Origin: Brachionus plicatilis
Taxonomy: Eukaryota; Rotifera; Eurotatoria; Ploima; Brachionidae
Reading direction: 5' to 3'
Length of the DNA: 64,000 nt
Assembly (NCBI GenBank): GCA_010279815.1
Contig: QEOQ01000493.1
Coordinates: 248,001-312,000, forward strand
Part shown: positions 36,824-47,183 of the stretch, one piece after another
Layout: the number at the start of each line of letters is the position of its first letter
Numbering within the stretch: the first letter of the stretch is position 1
Made by a program: the position numbers and the translations under genes
The notes under the pieces: generated by a model
What the model saw: only the letters and a program-made list of their open reading frames with translations
Databases searched by the model: none
What the model was told of the DNA's origin: nothing

Positions 36824-37157
36824 CAATACACTGTTTCCATTGAAATTTTGCCCTTTTACAATTTATTATAGAAAAAAGTTTCCACATAGAATTATATATT
36901 AAATGAAAGCTCTTAAACTCATCTTTCGGCAAAATTATTTTATTTTTTAAATTTCCTAATATAAATGTCAATTTTTCCGGAATGAAAATACCTTTTTTTT
37001 CAAAATAAACTTTACATTTGAATTTGCAACGAATATTTTTAGCTAAAAAATAAATAAGGCAGTTTTTTTCTTACATTAACTGTTCTATTCATTTAAATAT
37101 CTTTTTTTTTCCTTTTTAAAATGCACTGATATTAGATAATTAATCAAATATAAATTC
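36824..37157 (+). repeat. Left arm of a 330-bp inverted repeat
   Basis: Inverted match to 42062-42733, spanning from AGAACAATACACTGTTTCC to the ATTAATCAAATATAAAT region, with only scattered differences. It preserves the unoccupied state of the LINE insertion present in the other arm. The arms are about 5 kb apart and may be terminal repeats of a large element or an inverted duplication. Confidence 0.75.
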
Positions 37158-38221
37158 AGATATCTGAAGGGAGAAAAGATTTTTACTCTCAAAAACATTT
37201 TAAAGTATTAGTAAAATACATTTTTTTGCCACAAGGGTTATTTAATCAAAGTATTTAAAAAGGATCAAAGTTAGAATTGTCGCTTCATTTTATGACAGTC
37301 GATTCCCAAAATTTTAATAATACTTCTTCGATTTAAAAATATTTTTAGATTTAAAATTTTAAAAGTTTGGTTTTCATAAATAACCTAATCAATTATAATG
37401 TTTTTTAGTTTTAACTTAACTTATGCCTTCTACAATAAATACCTCGATTTTGTGAAACGTCTGGGTAAGCAAAAAAAATTTCATAAAATTAAAATTTTAC
37501 AAATTCGAACACATTTTGTGTGTATTATGATTTTGTGCGTCCCGCAGATTTTTTTCATAAAATTAGGATTTAACAATTAAGGGGTAACAAAATCGAGGTA
37601 AGGCTGTATAATGCCGTGTTTTTTATTTTTATTCAGATTGTTTAATGTTTTTAATTTGTTAGATAATTAGTTAAGGTTTCATTTGATTATTTTTCTGTTA
37701 CTAAAATGTTGTTCATAAATGGTGAATTTTTATCTCAAGGATCTTTAATTTTGTCTGTCAGTCCGTTCAATTAAGACAGAAATTGACAAATCAATCGGTA
37801 ACTTATTAAATTAGTGTTTATATTGAATTTTTAGTATAAAAATGATCAAAATAATAATCATTATCCAATTTCATAGTGTAATTGCTATCTAATAATTTCT
37901 TCTTTATCCTGATCAGAATAATATTTTCAAATTGGTATTTAATATAAGCCGGTTAAAGCCAAAATCTTGCATATTCACTAATTTGAAAAATTGTTAATTG
38001 TAAAAGTTATATTTTGAGAGCTTTAAGTAAACACACGAATCTGGTTTCCTGTAGCATTTTTTTGGTTTGGTAATGAAGAATGAAAAAGGTCAAAAGTTGC
38101 ATATGTCAAAGAAATATTTCTCAATAACTATAATTAATAATGTTTTATTTATAAACTTACCGATATTTAATTTTTTCTATTTTAATTTTTTTTAGTTATT
38201 ATGAACTTATTTAAATTTTCT

Positions 38222-38320
38222 AACCATTGGCTAAAATGAAGGACGCTGATCCATTCTGAATAGCCGGAGAGTTTTCCTCAAACTATTAATAATAATAATA
38301 ATAATAATAATAAGAATTTA
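38222..38320 (+). repeat. 3' end of a LINE-like repeat, copy 3
   Basis: GGCTAAAATGAAGGACGCTGATCCATT resembles the 195-290 copy and ends in an AAT microsatellite of about nine units. It is less well conserved than the other two copies. Confidence 0.35.
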
Positions 38321-38904
38321 TATATTGATAAAAGAATAGTGTTTATAACAGAAATGAAATATCAACCGTTTTCGTTATTTTTAGAAAATTAGTTATTTTT
38401 TAAAATTTTAGCTAAGGTGACCTCCTAAGATTACGATTGTCATTACATTTCCTTTAAACACGGAAGAAACGTTGTAGAAAAATTTTATAAAAGTCAAAGT
38501 CTTTAAATGTTAATATGGTCTTTATGCCAAGAATTAATTATTAACAATGTAAATGTGCGTAGTCAAGATTATTTTTTATATAAAGTGAAGTGTTGCTTTA
38601 ATTCAATAATTAACTTCTTGTAATATCCTGCTTTAACTGTAGGAAAAGAAACTTAAATATTATTTTCAATGATATAAGACAATTATTTCGAAAATTTTAA
38701 AGAATTGGTAATAGTCAAAAGGCGTTTGTCTACACGGGAAATAACAAATTTATTTTCAGTGCAGACTGTATGCCTATAGTCATTTAGTAAAGAATTGACT
38801 TGATATTTGAATTTCGATTTATTATTTTAACTTTTAACTGTGACTTCGAATATTTAATATTAAAAAAATATCTAACAAAGTTAAATAAAACCGCTAAAAA
38901 AATT

Positions 38905-39265
38905 TTTTCATCCTTTTTTTAGATTGTATTTTTGCAAGAAAAATCTTTTTTTTAGCATGAAATTATAATTTATCGGAAAAATTTGATTTTTTGCCAAAAA
39001 TTACTATAAAAACTAATTTTTTTCATCTTTTTTTTAGATTGTATTTTTGCAAGAAAAATCTTTTTTTTAGCATGAAATTATAATTTATCGGAAAAATTTG
39101 ATTTTTTGCCAAAAATTACTATAAAAACTATTTTTTTAATCTTTTTTTTAGATTGTATTTTTGCAAGAAAAATCTTTTTTTTAGCATGAAATTATAATTT
39201 ATCGGAAAAATTTGATTTTTTGCCAAATATTGTCATAAAAACTAATTTTTTTAAATTTTTTTTTA
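38905..39265 (+). repeat. Tandem array of a 115-bp unit, three copies
   Basis: The string AGATTGTATTTTTGCAAGAA recurs at 38921, 39036 and 39150, a period of 114-115 bp, and each unit contains TTTATCGGAAAAATTTGATT. Copies are nearly identical; a fourth is truncated at about 39245. No coding capacity. Confidence 0.92.
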
Positions 39266-39449
39266 ATCTTTCAAGCATAAAAGTAGACATTTTTTCCTTT
39301 TTTCCTATGGTTTATTATAGAAAATATCCTTCTCATGTTTAATGTTTTATATTTTATTATATATATTATTTCGTGTAACAAATAAGTTGAAAAGCGAAAT
39401 ATTTAGCTTCCGAAATCTGACAAAATTTAGTGTTTTTGGCCGGTCGGGA

Positions 39450-39600
39450 GTACTTATGCTAAAACACGGACCACCTCTTTTTTTCTAAAACACGGACCGT
39501 TTTAACAAATTAACAAGTTTTTGAATAATTCCTAATATCATCCGACAGCGGTCCGTGTTTTAGTAAAAAACAGGTCCTCCGTGTTTTAGCATAAGCCGTC
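39450..39600. repeat. Foldback element with CACGGACC double repeats
   Basis: CTTATGCTAAAACACGGACC at 39453 is matched in inverse by the end at about 39596 (GTGTTTTAGCATAAG). Each arm holds the CTAAAACACGGACC core twice, so the element is palindromic and internally duplicated. About 150 bp long. Confidence 0.7.
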
Positions 39601-39840
39601 TGGAGGCCACGTGTGCGACCAGAAAAAAAAATGGCGAAGACCGCGGACGCCCAAATTTTTGAAAACCGGCTATTTCACGGTAGTTGGCCGGCCCAGGAAA
39701 GGTCGGCCTTTTTAAAAACGGTCAAAAGTCGGCCGGCCAATTCACGGATGATCTTAAATGCGGCTGTGAATTTCACGGCCAAAATTGGCCGTTTATACTG
39801 GCCGGCCAAAGTTGGCCCCCGCCCAACACTACTTTAAATG
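39600..39840. repeat. GC-rich repeat with GGCCGGCC modules
   Basis: A sharp GC island with four GGCCGG-type palindromes, each beside TTCACGG or AATTCACGG. The end GCCCAACACTAC resembles the termini of small DNA elements. The 74-residue open frame over it has no family features. Probably a MITE next to the preceding foldback. Confidence 0.5.
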
Positions 39841-40654
39841 CAAATGTCATATTCTCAAATTAAATTTTTTGTTTGAATATGAATGATTTAAAAAATAAGT
39901 TGTTTCTAAAATTTAGTATTCATGCTCCTTTCTTTCAAAAGAAGAATTTTTTTAGGCTTTTCAAAAAAAATTTTATTTTTTAATTTATTAAAATATTGAA
40001 AAGGCTGTCTAAATTAATAAAAGAAATCGATTTGAATATTAATTCGAACAAACATTTAAATCACTTTAAAAAATTGAATTTTATTAGAGATTTAATTTTT
40101 TTTGTATAATAAATATTCTTTTTCATATCAACCATTGAGACTAGAAAAATAACTTTTTTTGATCGGAGAGGATAAGAAGTAGTGGTTTAATACCTTATTG
40201 TAACAATTAACATGAAAACTATTAATTCATTTTTGTTTGAATTACAATTAAAAAAAGAAAAAATTAATCTAAAAAATTTTTAATTAAACTGTTTGTTGGG
40301 ACCATTTTTTCTGAAAATTTTTAAAAATAAATTCTATATAAGTTTTCTTTTACCTTTTTTAAAATTAGTGAATAATCTTACAAAAATTTGGTTTAAATTA
40401 AAAGTATGATTTTTTACTTGTCACACTTGTTGCTATTTTTATCGAAAATTAGATTGAAAGTGATTCTCTCATTCATAGAAAAATTAAGTAAAAAAGATTA
40501 AAAAATTGTGCCTTAAATATTGTCATTTTAAACTATTGAACAAAAATCAAAAAAAAAAACTTGAAAAAAAATTTATTTTCTTAGCCAAAAACTTATTATG
40601 AAAAATGAATTAGCTGATGCAAAGTTTGTTTCACCAAAATTCTTTGTAGTTATT

Positions 40655-41005
40655 CGGCAACCCAATTTTGGTATTGTGAATTTTGGAACAAAGAACTAAA
40701 ACAAAAATCTTAAAAAAAAATAACTTTTTAACTATGAGTCTAAAATTGTTCTGCAAAATGTAATAGCTGGTAAAAACTGTTTTCCACACAAATTAAGTCT
40801 CTGCAGAAACTCTGCAAGTCTGCACAGCACCAAATGTATTAGAAAATCATTAAAATTAAATTGCACATGTATTGCAGAGACTTAATTTAGATTTAAAAAG
40901 TTTATATCAGCTGCAGAAAAATTTTAAGACCCAAAGTAAAAAAGTGACTTCTTTTTACGATTTTTGTTTCTGTTCTTTGATACAAAATTCCCAATACCCT
41001 AAATT
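40655..41005. repeat. Foldback element with TCTCTGCA core, copy 1
   Basis: The left arm (TTGTGAATTTTGGAACAAAG... to AATTAAGTCTCTGCA at about 40790-40805) is matched inverted by the right arm (TGCAGAGACTTAATTTAG... to CTTTGATACAAAATTCCC). Arms are about 150 bp. Shares the central TCTGCA/ACTCTGCA strings with 42740-43105. Confidence 0.65.
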
Positions 41006-42061
41006 TTATTATAAAATTATAAAAAATAAAAATGCAGAATGGTTGCAGAGGGGAAATTTTGAGTGAAACAAGATTTTTATTTTTTTTAACCTTATTCACT
41101 CCTTTTGGATCACAAGTCCTGTTCATCTTATTTCTTGCTATCTTTTTCAGCACAGGCTTCGATTAAATAGAAAGTTGATCATCTTAGTCCCAATTATTAT
41201 CCGGTTGTAACCGGTCACTTATTTTTCATAAAAATAGCGGTTTATAAGCGTCCAGCATTACATAAACATTTGTTAGAATAGTAATTCCTATTGGAATAAG
41301 TTGCCAGAAAAATATGGTATAAACAAGTCTTCATGCTGGTTAATGGTGGTTATGTACTCAGACACTATACATGTAAGATATCGTACTAAGAACCACTACT
41401 ATTACTATTTTAAAAAACGATTTAGCTATCAAGGAAATTAAAAATAAGAAAACATGTAAAGTGCAAATTCAAAATTCAAAAGTCAAAATTTTTAAAGAAA
41501 TTCAAATAAAAAAAAAAAAACGAAAAAATTATTGAATTCAATTGTTTATTTTTATATCAGTATCGAGAATTAGGCATTCTATTTAATACCTATTTTATTC
41601 TATTTATTCTCATAGTCTAAAAGTTTTTCACCTAATTTGAGATTTGATCACCTAATTCTATTTTGGTGCACCTTTTCGTGAAACTGAATTTAAATCTAAA
41701 AGAATTATTTATCTTTCTTTTCATTTTATTTTATCATATTCAACTTAATTTTTAATTTTTTTGTTTCATGTATTTTATTTGGAAGTTTGATTAAGATACA
41801 GATAAACAAATAAATAAATAATTTAAAAAATAAAAAAAGAATTTTCAATATTTTTCTCAAATTCCTAAATAAAAATTAAACTCATTCAATTTCACTAAAG
41901 AGATTAATTTAAAATATGAAAATGATTGCAATATTAGCTTAAAATTATTTTTTTACTTGAAATTGAAAAAAACATCTGAAACATCGCACTTTTTCAATGT
42001 TATTTCAACATTGGATACATTTTCTTATTCAAACACAAAAAATTAAACCATGTGATATTTG

Positions 42062-42733
42062 ATTTATATTTGATTAATTATCTAATATCAGTGCATTTTG
42101 AAAAAGAAAAAAAAAAGATATTAAAATGAATAGAACAGTTCTTCTTCTTCTTCTTCTATCTTCTACTCCCAGTGGAGCATAAGGCGTCCACACGTCCCCT
42201 CCATTCTACCCTATCTTTAGCGACAATTTCTGCTTGTCACCATGTGAGTTTCATCTCTCTCAGATCTCTTTCAACTGTTCTCCTCCAGGTAAACTTTGGT
42301 CTTCCAGCATTTCTCTTTCCTTGAGGTGTCCAAAAAAGTGCAACTCTAGGAATTCTGTCTGTTGACATTCTAAGAACATGACCAAGCCACTTAAGTCGTC
42401 TTCTGCGTATTGTGTTTCGGATTGGCTCGGACCTTGATCTGTTGTACAGCTCCTCATTTGTAGAACAGTTAATGTAAGAAAAAAACTGCCTTATTTATTT
42501 TTTAGCTAAAAATATTCGTTGCAAATTCAAATGTAAAGTTTATTTTGAAAAAAAAGGTATTTTCATTCCGGAAAAATTGACATTTATATTAGGAAATTTA
42601 AAAAATAAAATAATTTTGCCGAAAGATGAGTTTAAGAGCTTTCATTTAATATATAATTCTATGTGGAAACTTTTTTCTTTAATAAATTGTAAAAGGGCAA
42701 AATTTCAATGGAAACAGTGTATTGTTCTTTATG
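42062..42733 (-). repeat. Right arm of a 330-bp inverted repeat
   Basis: Inverted copy of 36824-37157, split by a 330-bp LINE fragment with its 10-bp target duplication (42131-42480). Removing the insert restores a continuous match to the left arm. Confidence 0.75.
42141..42470 (-). mobile_element. 5'-truncated LINE fragment with target-site duplication
   Basis: On the minus strand the sequence reads ...RRRRLKWLGHVLRMSTDRIP, then RVALFWTPQGKRNAGRPKFT, then WRRTVERDL, the conserved C-terminal region of many LINE ORF2 proteins, and ends in a GAA repeat tail. The flanks are identical 10-bp repeats TAGAACAGTT at 42131-42140 and 42471-42480. The homologous site in the other repeat arm (37079-37088) has this decamer once. 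Confidence 0.88.
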
Positions 42734-42739
42734 TAAAAT

Positions 42740-43105
42740 TGGGGGTTGTGAATTTCATTTCAATTCAGTCGTTTCAATTCAGAAAAATTTGAATAACCTT
42801 TTTACTATAAGGAATAATTTAGTTCTGTAAATGCTTAATGTTTAAGCAACTTTGCTTAATCCGAAAATATATGTCTGCAAAAACTCTGCAATATAATTGC
42901 AAAGTTGATTAGAATACTTTTTAATGGCGTGCAAAATGCAGAAAATTGCAGAGTGTTTTGCAGACCTATTTTACTGAATTAAGCAAATTTGCTTATAATT
43001 AAGCATTTTATAGAAATTAATTATCTCTTTTAGTAAAAAAGCTATTCAATTTTTTCTGAATTGAAACGATCGAATTGAAATGAACTTCACAATCCCGTAA
43101 AATTG
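42740..43105. repeat. Foldback element with TCTGCA core, copy 2
   Basis: Arms of about 180 bp: the left (AAAATTGGGGGTTGTGAATT..., TTTCAATTCAGAAAAATTTGAATA, AAATGCTTAATG, GTCTGCAAAA) is mirrored on the right (TTTTGCAGAC, AAGCATTT, AATTTTTTCTGAATTGAAACG, CCCGTAAAATTGG). The centre lies near 42920. Confidence 0.7.
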
Positions 43106-43835
43106 GATAAAAACAAAGACCGGAAGACGAGTGTTTGTTGTTTTGGGAAATAAAAAATTATCATGTCATTAAAAAATTTCAAGTTTGTGCTTTTAAATAT
43201 TAAGATTCTAATTGAATTAAAAATAAATACTTTTTTCCTAATTTACTGGTAACAAAAAGTAATTCAAAATCTTTAATTTTTTTTTATAATTGAAGTTTTT
43301 TTTTTTTAGATTTGCATCTTCATCAAAATTTATCAATTCTAAATTTTAAAATGAATTATTTTTTGCTCATCTACCAAGAAGAATTATGGAAAAGTAGTAT
43401 TAATCCTTTTTTCAAATAAAATAGGTAAAATCATCTTCATATTCTTGAGATCAATTAGAAAAAATAATAAATCTCAAACTTGAATTTAATTAGTTTTTTA
43501 TTAATTTTACACTCACCCTCAAGAATTTATTAATAAGTTTTTGCTGATTGGAAATTCGCATCATGTCGATAACGAGTTCAAATGTTCACAAAAAAATGTG
43601 AATCATCAGTATTATATGAGCCAAAAATAAAGAAATAACTAATTTTAATTCTGAATTTCTCAAAAATTACAATTTCAATGATCCTATTTGCCCTAATCAA
43701 TTAATCTTGGCTTTAAAAAAACTGTAGAGTGAAGCGGCTTGAGGTCCTCACCAAATACATAATTTAATGATAGAAATTTACCACGAAATTAATTAATTAA
43801 TAATTAATCTTAGAATTTTTTAACCTGTCTCTTCG

Positions 43836-45560
43836 ACTAGGTATAGAATTATGATTCAAAAAGTTTGTTCCATTTTCTTTCATATTTCTAAAGCTTTCAA
43901 TAGGGTTTGGAATGAAGGCTTGATTAATAAATTGATTAAAATGAATCACACACTACTCAATGGATTATTATTAAATGGGTATTTATATTAATTATTTGGG
44001 TGTAAAAATAAATATTTTTTGGGTATTTATTTTTTGTAAAAATTATTGAAAAAGAAATAGAAACTGGGTACATATAATTATTGTCGAGTATTATAAAAAT
44101 GATTATTGGGTATTATAAAAATTATTATTGAGCAGTTAAAAAATTATTATAGGGTATAAGAAAAATTCGAACTATTGAAAAAAAAAATTCAAAATCCTCC
44201 GTTTTTTAATTTGAACTTACTACTAATCCAAAAGGATGGAAAACTCAATCTTTATCAATAGTTCCTACAATTAGTATAGGGAGCCCTTACCAAACTATGA
44301 AAATGAGTAGACATCGAATTATTATTTAATAATCTTATTGATGAGAGAAATAAAGAAAACTTAGCATCGTTATAGCTGTATCATATTTGCAGAGTTTTTT
44401 AAAAGTCACAAGTCTCAAGTCAAGTCCAAGTCCAGAATTTTTTTTAATGACTTGGACTTTTTTTTGGGACTTTTAAACAACTCTGCATTTTTGGTCCATT
44501 TTGACCCTTCCTTTCCTATAGTTTTTTCTGCACCATCGGCGTTGTCAAATGTTTGAATAATTTCCCAAGTGGGCATTTTTCTTTTCTTCTTTTGGGATTC
44601 GTGGACTGTTTTCTCCGTCTCAACATCGGTTTCCTCCTGACTGCTGTAATATTCTGGCGCAAGCATTCTTTTGTGTAATATATCTTTTAATTTATTTGTG
44701 TAATAATTATTCTTTTTCTTGTTAAGTAATAATTTTAAATTTCTAATCATTAATAAGAATATTTATTAATTGTTATTAATTTTTATAAATTATTTAATTG
44801 TTTTTATTTAAATAAGTAACCACTAAGATAAATTAATACTCTAAATGAATTTTTATATACGCATTTGATTTTTTTAGACCTCAAATAAACATTTAAATAC
44901 TTGATTATTTTAATTTAACACTCATTCAATATCTTAAGCACTCAAATTATTTATCTAATATCCGAAGTGATTTTTTGCCAAATGCCCAATTATATTAATA
45001 AATACCCATTTAAATACTAGCCCTACTTAATTAACTGGTTTAGGTCCTTCTTAGGTTCAAGAACATTTAAGGTAAATGTGAATGACCACTTAATCGATGA
45101 AAACCAAATAACTGCAGGTGTTCCTCAAGGCTCAATATATTAATGAATTAAATTTTAATAAAATTGTTGACGAAATTAGAGAAGGTTGCAATAGGCTAAA
45201 TTTAATTGAGATAATGTCAGACAAAAAATGGGGTCTTAATCAAAAAACGTTAGGAAACCTATATAAATCATTGGTCGGATCAATTCTAAACTATTCTTTT
45301 CCTTGCTTGAATTTATTTTCAGAAATATTATCAAAAAATAACAAGAAATTCAGAATGGTGAAATTCAGTCTTTTGATTAACTTTTAATTACTAACAGTCT
45401 CGAATCGACTTTTTGAATTGAGTGAGAAATATATTGGGACAGGACTGGATCATTCCATTCCAATTGTTGTCAGACTCGTGGAGGAATACAAAGCGGGTTT
45501 CGAATCAAGATACATTGAATACCCAACTCCATTGTGTAATTGCTACCTTACTATTTCTTC
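43836..45560 (+). mobile_element. LINE relic split by a nested insertion
   Basis: Plus-strand reverse-transcriptase motifs in order: HISKAFNRVWNEGLINKL near 43890-43940, then after an interruption FRSFLGSRTFKVNV and AGVPQGSIY (45045-45140), RLNLIEIMSDKKWGLNQKTL and LYKSLVGSILNYSF (45190-45300), and EEYKAGFESRYIEYPTPLC (45480-45538). Stops and a gap remove much of the catalytic domain. The two halves read through as WII + NWFRSFL if 43974-45011 is removed. Confidence 0.85.
43974..45011. mobile_element. TIR element inserted in the LINE relic
   Basis: AAATGGGTATTTATATTAAT at 43974 is matched in inverse by the end at 45011 (ATTAATAAATACCCATTT). Length about 1.04 kb. A minus-strand frame at 44750-44415 (111 residues, Lys-rich, with KMPTWEIIQTFDNADGAEK) faintly resembles the zinc-finger-like modules of Mutator-type proteins, but cysteine and histidine ligands are not evident, so I do not assign it. 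Confidence 0.6.
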
Positions 45561-47183
45561 TTTTTTCTTGAAGCTTCAACTATATAAACACGTGTGCATT
45601 ATATTTCAATATCTCTTTTAAATTTCAGTTTATTTTACCCTATTTTACTTTATTTTTATTTTTATTTTTTGATTTCATTTTATTTTATTCTGAAAGAGCT
45701 TAAGTTCGGTATTTCTGGAAGCATGAATTTTAAAGCATTTTTAATTTTTCATGAAATTGTCGATGGTACTTGGTATTTTTTGACTTGTCATTTATTTTCG
45801 TCACTCACGGCAGGCAAACTTGACGTGACTTCTTGATAAACTTTTGCCTTTTCTTTTGACGATATCAAACTAAAGCCAGTTAACTATTTAATGCATCCGA
45901 AATTCTAATTTCCCTCAATCAAAGTTTCTCGATCTAGAATCACTAAACCTCTTTATCTGTTTTGGATTCATTTTTTTCCAGACATTCGTCATTACTAAAT
46001 ATTACATCTTGTTTGTTATTAGCATCAAATTCATTAGAAGAGATACATTGGATCAACTTCTGAGGTAGGTTAAGAGCCCATTAGTGAACCAAGTATAGAT
46101 TAAAGAATGCTTTTAAGTTATAAGATATATGTGATAACATGTATTTTATTTAATTATCAATTATAAAAAAATTTCAAAAAAATTTAGATAAGCATTTTTT
46201 GAGTGATCTAAAAAATTCTATTTTTTGATTTAAGAATAAAATTTATTCTATTCGATTAAAATTTCTTTTTTTCGAAAAATAAACCCGAGTTTTTATTTAG
46301 GTGGACTAAATTGAATTAAATTGGTTTTAAAAGAAAATATTTGAATACGGCGTCTAGTTAGGGGAGAAAATTTTCTGTTGCATTTCCTTTTTAATTGATT
46401 ATTTCTATTTTTTATAAAAATTAAATCAATAATTGAATTAAATGACATTAAATGCAATAAATTACAAAGCTCTTCATTTTATAATTTTTCCAACAAAAGT
46501 TTTTTGATCTTTTGTGAATGAAAGGATTAAAAACTAGAATGAAAATAAAATTAAAAAAGGGAACCACTCTTTTTAAAGCAAATAATTAAAAAAAAATATA
46601 TTGAAAGATCTTGATAATTTAAAAAATGTAATTTTGAGTTTTAAATTTTGTTAATTTTGTCAATTTTTTTAATTTCAAAATAAACAATATTTCTAAAACT
46701 AATTGACAAAATTACGGATGATTAGGAATTTGGATAAATTACTATTTTGGGAGATTTATCTTTTTAATCTGAATTTTTGTCAGGCTTATTTCGTAACTTA
46801 AATTTAAAAGAAACACCTTAAAATTTTTTGATTTTATAATAAAAATAAATAATTCTAGACAAAAGAAAATTTCTAAAATAAATTAATTCTTTGTAAATTC
46901 AAAAAATAAAGGGTTTATAGACTAAAATTTGAGCTTCATTTCCTTATTTTTTTTTGTTATTTTCTGATAATGAAAGCAAATTTTAGCCGTTTAATCGATA
47001 CCTTCTCCATAAACGTTTCGATTGTATATAATTAATAATTAAGGTTTGAATATTCTTTTTTAAAGCAACTTATCTAAATATTACTAAAAGGAAATAGATT
47101 TTTTTTTCAGTCAGAAAAAAAAAAGACAAAATGAAGCATTTTATTATAAGACAAATAAATGACTAAAAATGCCTATTACAATT
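45561..47183. other. Intergenic region, nothing recognised
   Basis: AT-rich DNA from the end of the LINE relic to the 3' end of the receptor gene. No convincing exon, RNA gene or repeat. Confidence 0.45.

Noticed and set aside
38905..39265. CRISPR-like array
   Set aside because: Units are contiguous 115-bp tandem copies with no spacers, and the context is eukaryotic.
39613..39837. 74-residue open frame in the GC-rich block
   Set aside because: It lies over palindromic GGCCGGCC repeats, has no recognisable domain, and is explained by low stop-codon frequency in GC-rich DNA.
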